Shown one piece after another: positions 24,003 to 31,285 of a DNA stretch of 33,920 nt. The stretch is taken from assembly GCA_026413325.1 (NCBI GenBank), contig JANZYW010000016.1, forward strand, positions 1-33,920, read 5' to 3'. Position 1 is the first letter of the stretch. Each line of letters begins with the position of its first letter. This stretch comes from Bacteroidia bacterium (GTDB lineage: Bacteria; Bacteroidota; Bacteroidia; SpSt-205). The position numbers and the translations under genes are program-made. The notes below the pieces were generated by a model. That model searched no databases and had not been told where the DNA came from. It saw only the letters and a program-made list of their open reading frames with translations.

Positions 24003-25152
24003 AAAAAGCTTGTAGGCGAGGTAAAAGAGCCTTTCGATCATAGTGGCTCTCCGCTAATAGGCGAGCGGCCGTTCCCAGCTGGATTCGGAGCTGCTCATCA
24101 GTATAGAGAGCAGAGAGGGCTTCGCTAAAGGAACGAGGATCATCTGCTATAAGAAGGTCTTTACCCGCAGTGTATATCAGGCTTTCTGCCGCTATAGAGG
24201 TAGCTACGATGGCTCGACCCATCGCAAATGCTTCGATAAGTTTGATACGGATCCCGCTGCCCGAGAAAAGCGGCGCAATACATATTTCGTGGGCCTGTAG
24301 GAACGCTTTGGCATCGGGGACAGGACCTAAGATGTGGGTCTGCTCGTCTGCATACCTGTACAGCCAGGGAGGACAGTTTCGTCCTGCTACGGATAAATGG
24401 GCTGAAGGATGTTTTCGGCGGAAAGAGGGCCATACTTCCTCTAAGAACCACAGGATGCCTTCTTGATTTGGTAGCCAATCTAACCCGCCGATAAATCCTA
24501 TTCGTGGGTTTTTTTCTCCCAAATGGGACGGCAAGTATGAAGATACATCTACGCCAAAAGGGAAAATCTCTACAGCTCCTTCATACCCTGTATGCTGTAT
24601 CCAGTCGGCTTCTTTCTCGGAGATAGGGAGTAAACCCGCGTAGTGGGTTAGTATATGCTTCTCATACTTGCGGATTCGCTTTGCTTGCAAGTGTAAGTAG
24701 CTTCGGAAAGGTTGGCGCCGTTCTCGGGCGTGTCTCTCCCATATTTGCCACTCGATATTGTGCAATCTATATACAGCTGGGATGGGGATTCTCTCGATGT
24801 AGGGAGTGAGGTACGGGCTTTCTACCTGGATAAGGTCTGGCTGGAAAGTAGTTAGAAGGGTCTGAAGAGCGGTCTTGTACATTTTTGAGCGAAAGCGGGC
24901 GACGTGGTAGGGCTCGTGAGAAAGGAGATTTCGTAGCGCCCCTCCTATTGTGGGACGCGTATCAACAGGTACCGCTGTAAGGGGGACTGGAGTGGGATAG
25001 GAGGGATCATAAGGGTGCTTGTATGTGCTCATCGTGAGGCTGTGGGGTTCCCAACCGGCCATCTGCCACAGCTCTAAGAAGTAAGCATTACCGATGGCTC
25101 CGCCATCGTGAGGGGGGTACGGTGGCTTGGGGGTCAGTTGAAGAAGTCGCAC
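23971..25152 (-). CDS. Glycosyltransferase family 4 (GT-B fold)
   Basis: This 393-residue protein has the two Rossmann domains of GT-B enzymes. The N-terminus, RLLQLTPKPPYPPHDGGAIGNAYFLELW, is the acceptor-side glycine-rich start. The C-terminal domain has IGFIGGLDWLPNQEGILWFLEEVWP (about 220-244), LSVAGRNCPPWL, ILGPVPDAKAFLQAHEICIAPLFSGSGIRIKLIEAFAMGRAIVAT with the donor-phosphate motif and catalytic-site Glu of the E-x7-E region, then AAESLIYTAGKDLLIADDP. It would transfer a sugar from a nucleotide donor to a glycan or lipid on the cytoplasmic side; the product is not predictable. The start is GTG, sharing its G with the TAG stop of the upstream small gene. It lies between that gene and anmK in a gap-free operon. 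Confidence 0.88.
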   Translation of the reverse strand: MRLLQLTPKPPYPPHDGGAIGNAYFLELWQMAGWEPHSLTMSTYKHPYDPSYPTPVPLTAVPVDTRPTIGGALRNLLSHEPYHVARFRSKMYKTALQTLLTTFQPDLIQVESPYLTPYIERIPIPAVYRLHNIEWQIWERHARERRQPFRSYLHLQAKRIRKYEKHILTHYAGLLPISEKEADWIQHTGYEGAVEIFPFGVDVSSYLPSHLGEKNPRIGFIGGLDWLPNQEGILWFLEEVWPSFRRKHPSAHLSVAGRNCPPWLYRYADEQTHILGPVPDAKAFLQAHEICIAPLFSGSGIRIKLIEAFAMGRAIVATSIAAESLIYTAGKDLLIADDPRSFSEALSALYTDEQLRIQLGTAARLLAESHYDRKALLPRLQAFYATVLGKGTK

Positions 25153-25394
25153 TACAGAAAAGTTTTATCCGAAGGAGGTAGCTCTGAGGGGGGGAGAGGA
25201 GGAGGGGATTCTTCTGAGGGAGCGTGGGGCTCTATACCGAGGGAGCGCAGAGATGCCTCCATTTGATGAAGGTGCCATTCTGCCTGCTTTCGAAGGCGGG
25301 CGAGCCGCATGCGCTCTTGTATTTTTTTCTGTTCTTCTAAGTCTTTTTTGTAGAAAGATTTGAGCTCTTCGTACTCTTCAGGAGTGTAGGACAT
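25152..25394 (-). CDS. Small charged coiled-coil protein of unknown function
   Basis: An 80-residue protein I do not recognise. Residues 5-52 are a highly charged helix rich in Glu, Lys, Arg and Gln (EEYEELKSFYKKDLEEQKK), probably a coiled coil. Residues 57-80 are rich in Pro and Ser (PSEESPPPLPPSELPPSDK) and likely disordered. It has no signal peptide or membrane segment. It is supported as a real gene by tight spacing: ATG three bases after the pspA stop, and its own TAG overlapping the GTG of the next gene. Its position next to pspA suggests, but does not prove, a link to PspA assembly. Confidence 0.7.
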   Translation of the reverse strand: MSYTPEEYEELKSFYKKDLEEQKKIQERMRLARLRKQAEWHLHQMEASLRSLGIEPHAPSEESPPPLPPSELPPSDKTFL

Positions 25395-25397
25395 ACA

Positions 25398-26141
25398 TCA
25401 GAGAAGCGGCTGCTTGCCTTCTCTTTCTTGTTCTCGGCGGGTAGATTCTTCTGGGGCAGGAGGAGTTGATTCTGCGATTCCGAGCTCTGCTTTGAGACGT
25501 GCCAGAGAATCCTTGGCTTGGATGCGTTCCATCTCTTCGTCTATCTTGAGTTTGGAAGTGTCGATGCTGTCCATTGCTAATTCCAGACGAGCTTCATACT
25601 GAGCGGATTTTTCCTGTAAGCGACGCACCATTTCGTCGTGGGTTTGGTCAATGCCTCCTACTTCGAACTGCTCGAAGGCGTCTGCGATCTTAGCCTGCCA
25701 TTTGGCTCTCTCGTACTGCTGGAGAGCAGCTCGGGCCTCTTGGATTTTGCGCTCTCGCTCTCGCATAAAGAGCTTTTTCACTTCCAGTGCTTTTTCATAG
25801 GCTTTTCGAGCGGCTTCTAACTCGGCTTGGGTCTGGCCGATGCTCTGTTTGAGCTTCTCTATGCGGAGGGCGTATTGCTCAGCCAGGTCCTCGCGGTTCT
25901 GGTTCAGAGCGGCCTTTACGCGTGCGATGAGGTCATTGTATTCGTTTTGGTATTTCTCCAGTTCTTTTTCCAGAAGAGTTACAGTCGCCTTGACGGAAGC
26001 GATATGCTCATTCATTTTGGGCACCTGCTCATTGAGCTCCCGGATATTTTGCTCTAAAATGAGCTTAGGGTCTTCGATCGTTTCTACGGCTTTTCCGAGC
26101 AGGGCGCGTATGGCACGCTTAAAGCGTTTCCACAGGGACAT
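25398..26141 (-). CDS. pspA: Phage shock protein A / IM30 (Vipp1) family protein
   Basis: PspA-family proteins are peripheral membrane proteins related to ESCRT-III that protect the inner membrane under stress. The 247-residue protein is almost entirely helical. The N-terminal amphipathic segment SLWKRFKRAIRALLGKAVETIEDPKLILEQNIREL (2-36) is followed by long heptad-rich coiled coils to about residue 200, then a polar tail (TPPAPEESTRREQEREGKQ). Its ATG lies within the last 23 bases of fbp, so it is translationally coupled to it. No PspF, PspB or PspC is in the window, so regulation would differ from the enterobacterial system. Confidence 0.92.
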   Translation of the reverse strand: MSLWKRFKRAIRALLGKAVETIEDPKLILEQNIRELNEQVPKMNEHIASVKATVTLLEKELEKYQNEYNDLIARVKAALNQNREDLAEQYALRIEKLKQSIGQTQAELEAARKAYEKALEVKKLFMRERERKIQEARAALQQYERAKWQAKIADAFEQFEVGGIDQTHDEMVRRLQEKSAQYEARLELAMDSIDTSKLKIDEEMERIQAKDSLARLKAELGIAESTPPAPEESTRREQEREGKQPLL

Positions 26142-27120
26142 TTTCGGTGAGGAATGCGGTTATTCGGTCTATTTCGTCAGCTGGACCTAAGAAAAGAGGG
26201 GTGCGTTGGTGGATAGAAGTAGGGGGTACGTCTAAGAGCGGTTTTACACCATTTGTGGCTTTCCCTCCTGCCTGTTCTGTGAGCCAGGCCATAGGATATC
26301 CTTCGTACAGCAGGCGAAGTTTCCCTTCGGGCTTTTTAGTAGTACCTGGGTATAAAAATATCCCCCCTTTCAGCAGATTCCGATGGAAGTCAGCCACCAG
26401 AGAGCCGACATAACGGAGAGATTGTGGCTTGGAAGTAGCTTGATTGCGGGAGTGCAGGTCTTGAACATATCGCTGTAAGGCAGGTACCCATTCATGCAAC
26501 TGGTTATCATTGAAGGAGTAATAGGTACTGCGAGGGGGCATCTGTACTTGAGGGTAAGTAAGTAGAAATTCCCCCGCGGCAGGCTCTAAGGTGAAGCCGT
26601 GTACCCCTCTCCCTGTCGTATAGAAAAGTAGCGTACTTGTTCCATAGAGAACATATCCTGCAGCAAGCTGAGCTCGACCTCCCTGGAGAAAATCTGCTTC
26701 TGTACAAGGAGTTCCGATAGGGGAAACCCGTTTGTAGATAGAGAAGATCGTCCCCACAGGGACGCCTACATCGATATTAGAGGAGCCGTCTAAGGGGTCA
26801 AATAGCACCACGTACTTTCCTTGGGAGTTGGTGGCGATGAGGTGCTCTTCTTCCTCAGAAGCTACTCCTGCTACATGTGGATTCTGAGATAGGAGGCGGA
26901 GGAAGAGGTTATTTGCCAGATGGTCTAACTTCTGGACCGTTTCTCCTTGGATATTGGTCAACCCCAGCTCGCCGAGAATGCCAGAGAGAGACGCTCTCCG
27001 TAGATAGAAGCTGATGAGTTTGGCTCCCAGCCCTATGTCGCGTAAGATTTTGGAGAAAGCGCCCGTGGCACCTTCGAACTCCTGCTGGCGATCAGCAATA
27101 AATTGCTCTAACGTGACCAT
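26119..27120 (-). CDS. fbp: Class I fructose-1,6-bisphosphatase
   Basis: This enzyme hydrolyses fructose-1,6-bisphosphate to fructose-6-phosphate in gluconeogenesis. The 333-residue protein is a complete class I FBPase: VASEEEEHLI (metal-binding Glu), the signature VLFDPLDGSSNIDVGVPVGTIF, RYVGSLVADFHRNLLKGGIFLYPGT and KLRLLYEGYPMAWLTEQAGGKATNG with the conserved Glu. The first residues, MVTLEQFIADRQQEFEG, match homologue starts. The ATG lies one base from the 3' end of tRNA-Ser, so there is no room for a separate promoter or ribosome binding site; the gene is probably cotranscribed with the tRNA and released by tRNA 3' processing. pspA begins inside its last 23 bases. Confidence 0.96.
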   Translation of the reverse strand: MVTLEQFIADRQQEFEGATGAFSKILRDIGLGAKLISFYLRRASLSGILGELGLTNIQGETVQKLDHLANNLFLRLLSQNPHVAGVASEEEEHLIATNSQGKYVVLFDPLDGSSNIDVGVPVGTIFSIYKRVSPIGTPCTEADFLQGGRAQLAAGYVLYGTSTLLFYTTGRGVHGFTLEPAAGEFLLTYPQVQMPPRSTYYSFNDNQLHEWVPALQRYVQDLHSRNQATSKPQSLRYVGSLVADFHRNLLKGGIFLYPGTTKKPEGKLRLLYEGYPMAWLTEQAGGKATNGVKPLLDVPPTSIHQRTPLFLGPADEIDRITAFLTENVPVETL

Positions 27121-27121
27121 G

Positions 27122-27209
27122 CGGAGAGAGAGGGATTCGAACCCCCGAGCCCGCTTAGCGAGCTACCTGATTTCAAGTCAGGCCCGTTCGACCACTCCGG
27201 CATCTCTCC
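27122..27209 (-). tRNA. tRNA-Ser (anticodon UGA)
   Basis: An 88-base class II tRNA on the minus strand. The acceptor stem is GGAGAGA/TCTCTCC with discriminator G. The anticodon stem CCTGA/TCAGG encloses loop CTTGAAA, giving anticodon TGA (27175-27173), which reads UCN serine codons. The long variable arm has stem GCTCGC/GCGGGC with loop TAA. The T arm is GGGGG-TTCGAAT-CCCTC. No CCA is encoded. Its 3' end is one base from the fbp ATG, and a -7 box lies 4 bases upstream of its 5' end. Confidence 0.95.
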
Positions 27210-27213
27210 TTTA

Positions 27214-27221
27214 CAAAGATA
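27214..27221 (-). promoter_or_regulatory. -7 box of the tRNA-Ser/fbp operon
   Basis: TATCTTTG on the minus strand ends 4 bases (TAAA) before the first base of the tRNA. Transcription would thus begin at or very near the mature 5' end, with little or no leader for RNase P to remove. No TTG was seen at -33. Confidence 0.6.
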
Positions 27222-27267
27222 CGGAGATTGCGTGCACCTTTTAGGAAGATCTTAAGTAGAAAACTCC

Positions 27268-27275
27268 TACCTTTG
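27268..27275 (+). promoter_or_regulatory. -7 box of porV
   Basis: TACCTTTG lies 24 bases before ATG 27300 and about 50 bases from the divergent tRNA-Ser box. This gene and the OmpA/TPR gene are the two with a short leader. It excludes the in-frame upstream start at 27228 for porV. Confidence 0.6.
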
Positions 27276-27299
27276 TTTGGCGGTTTTGGGGATTCTCAT

Positions 27300-28427
27300 A
27301 TGCTTGGTCGGATAGTGTGCGTGAAAATGCTTCTCTGCCTCCCCCTCATGGTATGGGGGCAGGCTCAGTCTACCCCCTCTGGACAGATTAGAGCGATCAC
27401 GACAGCGGTTCCTTTCCTTTTGATTTGTCCAGATGCTCGAAGTGGAGGCTTTGCCGAAGCTGGAGTCGCCCTTCCTCCCAACATGTATAGCATGCACTGG
27501 AATGTAGGGGCCCTTGCTCTTATGCAGGAACGTATGGGGGTTGCTTTCTCATATACCCCTTGGTTGCGTGCCTTAGGCATCGGGGATATCAATCATCTGT
27601 ATGTGCCTTTCGCCTGGAATATCAGTGAAAAAGCGGGGGCTTTCGGTGCTTCTCTAACTTTCTTTAGCCTCGGCAAAATAGAGTTTACCGATAATGCAGG
27701 TATAAAGACTGGAGAGTACGATGCGAATGAATTCGCTATCTCTACTGGCTATAGTCATGTTATCACTGGAAACCTCTCGGCAGGGGTAGCTTTGAAATAT
27801 GTACAAAGTAATCTCACTGGGGCTACGACGGTGGGAGGGCTTACCACGCAACCGGGACGTTCGGTAGCTGGTGACATGGGAGTTTTCTATCAAAAGGATG
27901 TTACTCTCAAGGTAAATCCTAAACCTCTTCCCTTGACTGTCCGCTGGGGCGTCCATCTGAGTAACCTCGGGGCTAAAATGGCCTATACCAGTTCGGGTCA
28001 ACGCGATTTTCTGCCTGGGAACCTTCGGATTGGGTATGCTCTGACCCTAAAGATGGACGATTTCAATAGCTTTACCCTCGCAAATGATTACAACAAATTG
28101 CTCGTTCCCTCTGCAGGTGGGGCGGCGCAGGTAGCCCTATTAGAGGGAATGTTCAAGAGCTTTGCAGACGCTCCAGGAGGGTGGAGAGAAGAAATCTCTG
28201 AAATCTACTGGAGCGTGGGGGCAGAGTATGACTACAATCGCATTTTTCAGGTCCGAGGGGGCTTTTTCTACGAGGACCCCATGAAAGGGAATCGGCGATT
28301 TATCACGCTCGGGGCGGGCATTAACTTTCGCCAGATCGGGCTGGATGTCGCCTATCTCACCTCTCTTGTGCAGAATCACCCTCTGCAAAACACGCTTCGA
28401 TTTACGCTGCGGTATATGTGGCGCTAA
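27300..28427 (+). CDS. porV: Type IX secretion outer-membrane protein PorV (LptO) family
   Basis: PorV is an outer-membrane barrel of the type IX secretion system that shuttles cargo from the translocon to the attachment complex. The 375-residue protein starts with a signal peptide (MLGRIVCVKMLLCLPLMVWGQAQ). The mature N-terminus has ITTAVPFLLICPDARSGGFAEAGVALPPNMYSMHWNVGALAL, the PorV family hallmark (cf. TAVPFL-I-PD-RAGAMGDAGVA). Many alternating strands follow, with a typical last barrel strand ending in Arg (LRFTLRYMWR). The start ATG 27300 follows a -7 box; an upstream in-frame start would lie before the promoter and spoil the signal peptide. No other secretion gene is adjacent, although the surface protein at the left edge could be a client. 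Confidence 0.9.
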   Translation: MLGRIVCVKMLLCLPLMVWGQAQSTPSGQIRAITTAVPFLLICPDARSGGFAEAGVALPPNMYSMHWNVGALALMQERMGVAFSYTPWLRALGIGDINHLYVPFAWNISEKAGAFGASLTFFSLGKIEFTDNAGIKTGEYDANEFAISTGYSHVITGNLSAGVALKYVQSNLTGATTVGGLTTQPGRSVAGDMGVFYQKDVTLKVNPKPLPLTVRWGVHLSNLGAKMAYTSSGQRDFLPGNLRIGYALTLKMDDFNSFTLANDYNKLLVPSAGGAAQVALLEGMFKSFADAPGGWREEISEIYWSVGAEYDYNRIFQVRGGFFYEDPMKGNRRFITLGAGINFRQIGLDVAYLTSLVQNHPLQNTLRFTLRYMWR

Positions 28428-28659
28428 GAGGCCAACACCTACTGCCCCATCCCTATAGAAATGAGATTTTTCTTGACGAGGATCGTGTATGGCTCAGGGG
28501 TCTTGGGAGTTTTTCGAGCGGGTAGTTATCGCTGAGGTTGCATCAAGGGAGGGCTGCGATCTTCTTATCCAGGGTGGAGGGAGGTGACTAAGCGGCAGCA
28601 GCCGCCACTTGGACGCACAGCCGAGAGGCAAGCAATATAAGGGATAGCCCCAGGGATCT

Positions 28660-28687
28660 AAAAAAGCAACGAGGCTTATAATGCCTC
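28660..28687 (-). terminator. Probable terminator of lpxB
   Basis: On the minus strand GAGGC (28687-28683) and GCCTC (28675-28671) form a 5-bp stem around a 7-base loop, then GTTGC and six T (28665-28660). The stem begins within the lpxB stop codon. The stem is short, so strength is uncertain. The rest of the 258-base gap to porV (28428-28685) holds one other hairpin (GCGGC-AGCA-GCCGC, about 28592-28605) and no gene. Confidence 0.45.
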
Positions 28688-29765
28688 AAACCTCAAGGGC
28701 ATCGAGGATACACTGAGCGGCAGCTTCTGCAGCACTTTTCTCTCCGAGGAGGCTGTGGAGATTTGCCAGCTTCAACTGGATTGTGTCTCGCTCTTTTATC
28801 TGAGACTCCAAGGCAGTGGCGATCGAAGTGGGCGTACACTGGCGCTGGATAAGTTCAGGAAAAACAGCCTCTCCCAAGATAAGATTGGGAAGGCCGATGA
28901 AGGGAACCCTCACGAGCTGTTTGGCTATCCAGTAGGAAAGAACATTGCCTTTGTACACAATCACACTGGGACAGCCTAAAAGTGCGGCTTCAAGGGTCGC
29001 CGTTCCAGATGTCACCACCGCTGCAGCGGCTCCTTTGAGCAGGGGGTAGGTCTGCCCTACCAAGACAGGAAGGTGAGGAGCGAGTTTTCGATAGAATGAC
29101 TCTGGAAGATGGGGAACCCGTGAAACATAGAAATCCCATTTGGGAAGCAGGTCTGGCAGCCGAGCCATTAGGGGGAGTATGTGTCGTACTTCATGTATCC
29201 GACTTCCAGGGAGAAGGGCGATGTACGGTTTAGAAGCGGAGAATGCTGGTATGCCTCGGAGTTTGTCTACCAGCGGGTTTCCCACATACTCGGCATGTAC
29301 CCCCCGGCTTCGATAAAAGTCGGGTTCAAACGGAAGTATGCACAATACTTGGATGAGGGGGTGTCGGAGGTAGCGTACTCGCCCTGGGTTCCATGCCCAG
29401 AGTTGAGGAGGAATAAAGTATGTTACGGGTATCCCTTGCCTGACGAGCCATCGAGCCAGTCGTAAGTTGAGGCCCGGATAATCTACCAGCACTACTCGAT
29501 GAGGTTTCCATGCAAGGATATCTCTTTGTAACTTTCGATAGAGAGAGACAAAGCGGCCGATATGCTTGAGTACCTCGACAAATCCAACGACGGCGTATTG
29601 CTCCCAGGATGTCAGGAGAGACACCCCTAACTGAGCCATATCAGTTCCACCCATTCCTCTCATGAGAAGGGTAGGTTCTCTTGCTCGCAAGACAGAGATA
29701 ACGGAAGCGGCATGTTGCTCCCCTGACAGCTCTCCTACTACCCAGTACAAACGGGGAGACTTCAC
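28686..29765 (-). CDS. lpxB: Lipid-A-disaccharide synthase
   Basis: LpxB (GT19) condenses UDP-2,3-diacylglucosamine with lipid X to form the lipid A disaccharide at the inner membrane. The protein is 359 residues from a GTG start (read MKSPRLYWVVGELSGEQHA), with the family motif GE-SGD-H at the N-terminus. MRGMGGTDMAQLGVSLL, VLVDYPGLNLRLARWLVRQGIPVTYFIPPQLWAWNPGR, YVGNPLVDKL, ALLPGSRIHEVRHILPLM and VVTSGTATLEAALLGCPSVIVYKG are all conserved. An in-frame TTG at 29774 lies inside the -7 box and is therefore not a start. The gene is monocistronic, convergent with porV, and has a probable terminator at its stop. It confirms a lipid-A-containing outer membrane. Confidence 0.94.
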   Translation of the reverse strand: MKSPRLYWVVGELSGEQHAASVISVLRAREPTLLMRGMGGTDMAQLGVSLLTSWEQYAVVGFVEVLKHIGRFVSLYRKLQRDILAWKPHRVVLVDYPGLNLRLARWLVRQGIPVTYFIPPQLWAWNPGRVRYLRHPLIQVLCILPFEPDFYRSRGVHAEYVGNPLVDKLRGIPAFSASKPYIALLPGSRIHEVRHILPLMARLPDLLPKWDFYVSRVPHLPESFYRKLAPHLPVLVGQTYPLLKGAAAAVVTSGTATLEAALLGCPSVIVYKGNVLSYWIAKQLVRVPFIGLPNLILGEAVFPELIQRQCTPTSIATALESQIKERDTIQLKLANLHSLLGEKSAAEAAAQCILDALEV

Positions 29766-29771
29766 GATATC

Positions 29772-29779
29772 CAAAGGTA
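29772..29779 (-). promoter_or_regulatory. -7 box of lpxB with adjacent inverted repeat
   Basis: TACCTTTG on the minus strand ends 6 bases (GATATC) before GTG 29765. Directly upstream, AAGCCT (29779-29784) and AGGCTT (29788-29793) form a 6-bp inverted repeat around ATA that touches the box, a possible operator. No TTG lies at -33. Confidence 0.55.
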
Positions 29780-29840
29780 AGCCTATAAGGCTTTATCCCC
29801 TCCTAAGGAGAGTGGAAAAAGGGGGAGGGGGCTTTTTTCC

Positions 29841-29848
29841 TACCTTAG
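29841..29848 (+). promoter_or_regulatory. Imperfect -7 box of the flavoprotein gene
   Basis: TACCTTAG differs from TAnnTTTG at one base and lies 9 bases before ATG 29858, preceded by a run of T. It is the only candidate promoter for this gene and its transporter partner. Confidence 0.3.
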
Positions 29849-29857
29849 GGCGCGAGC

Positions 29858-31285
29858 ATGCGATATGACCTGGTTATAGTAGGGGGAGGGGCTGCTGGCT
29901 TTGCTGGGGCCATGCGTGCGATGGATTTTGGGAAGCGCACCTTGCTCATCGAAAAAGCACAGATTGGAGGAGCCGCTCTCTTCAATGGAGCGCTGTCTTC
30001 AAAAACATGGTGGGAGCTTGCGAAAGACTTTGATAAGCTTCTGCTCACAGACAGAGGCTATCGGGTCAAAGAATATACCTTCTCTTTTACAGAGTTTCGC
30101 CGAATCGTAGCTCAGGCAGTAGAGGAGCGACATCAGCAGATGCTTCGCCAGGTGAGACATTATCAAGAGCTGGGTCTTTTGGAGGTGGTATATGGAGAGG
30201 CTGAATTTGTCTCTCCCCATACCATTCGAGTGAAGCCGCACGCCGCGGAAGCCTATACGGTGGAAGGGGATTTCTTTTTACTGGCGACGGGGAGTCGTCC
30301 GAGGGTTCTTCCGCATTTACCTGTGGATGGAAAACGGGTTTTTACAAGTGAGCATATAGATTTACTTGAAGATTTTCCGTCCGAGCTGTTGGTAGTGGGG
30401 TCAGGCGTGATCGGCTGTGAGTTTGCTACGATATTTTCCACTTTTCCAGGGGTACGGGTGACGATGATCGAAAAAGATGCACGCATTTTGCCGTATGAAG
30501 ATCCCGATGTTTCTGAGGTGGTGATGCAGAATCTTTCAGAATGCAACGTTCGTTTTTTTACGAGGGCGCAGCTGGGAGCGGTTCAGGTGCGAGAAGAAGG
30601 AATCATCTATGGGGTAGAGAGGGAAAGAGAGAGCGTGATACCGGAGAGGGCATCGCATGTCCTGGTAGCTATCGGACGAGTCCCCAATGTGGAGGGATTA
30701 GGTTTGGATCACATTGGTGTGAAGGTAGAGTCCACGGGACATGTAAGCACGCATTTGACCCAAACCTCAGTTCCACACATATTTGCAGCGGGAGACTTGG
30801 ATAACCAGAAAGCAGGTTTTGTTAACGTGGCAGAACAAGAAGCGCGATATGCCGTAGAACGAATGTTTGGGCAGGTGAAACGGCCCTTGCAGTATGACCA
30901 CCTTTCGTGGATCATGTTTTTGCGGCCTGAAGTAGCGGGGGTAGGCCTCAATGAGCAACAAGCGAGAGAAGGAGGGTATGCCTATCGAGTGGTTCGTTAC
31001 AATTATGACCTCACTGCTCGAGGGATCGCCATGCGAACCCGACGAAGTTTTTTTAAGCTGATCACTACGGATGAACCGGATCCCTATATCCTGGGTTGCC
31101 GAGCGGTAGGGCCCCAAGCTTCCACCATCATTGGTTTGGTGGCTTTGATGATTCGATTTGCGAGAAGAGTAAGTGACCTGTGTACCATACTTCAGCCCCA
31201 TCCTGCGTTGACAGAGGGGATCCAAGAGTGTGCCCGAGCCCTTCTGGGAGAGGCGATCTTCAAGCCTGAGCTACATGTAGAATGA
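29858..31285 (+). CDS. Dihydrolipoamide-dehydrogenase-like flavoprotein lacking redox cysteines
   Basis: This 475-residue protein has the full fold of group I pyridine-nucleotide disulfide oxidoreductases: FAD-binding GGGAAGFAGAMRA (9-21), ATGSRPRVLP, NAD(P)-binding LVVGSGVIGCEFATIFS, the second FAD motif HIFAAGDLDNQ, and the dimerisation domain from about residue 340. Its C-terminus keeps the catalytic His448 and Glu453 (QPHPALTEGIQE). The redox-disulfide motif GGTCLNVGCIPSK reads GGAALFNGALSSK (37-49), so both cysteines are Ala (40 and 45). It therefore cannot be a lipoamide or disulfide reductase by the classical mechanism. NAD(P)H oxidation with another acceptor, or a transhydrogenase-like role, is possible. 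It shares ATGA with the downstream transporter, so the two are coupled. Confidence 0.88.
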   Translation: MRYDLVIVGGGAAGFAGAMRAMDFGKRTLLIEKAQIGGAALFNGALSSKTWWELAKDFDKLLLTDRGYRVKEYTFSFTEFRRIVAQAVEERHQQMLRQVRHYQELGLLEVVYGEAEFVSPHTIRVKPHAAEAYTVEGDFFLLATGSRPRVLPHLPVDGKRVFTSEHIDLLEDFPSELLVVGSGVIGCEFATIFSTFPGVRVTMIEKDARILPYEDPDVSEVVMQNLSECNVRFFTRAQLGAVQVREEGIIYGVERERESVIPERASHVLVAIGRVPNVEGLGLDHIGVKVESTGHVSTHLTQTSVPHIFAAGDLDNQKAGFVNVAEQEARYAVERMFGQVKRPLQYDHLSWIMFLRPEVAGVGLNEQQAREGGYAYRVVRYNYDLTARGIAMRTRRSFFKLITTDEPDPYILGCRAVGPQASTIIGLVALMIRFARRVSDLCTILQPHPALTEGIQECARALLGEAIFKPELHVE

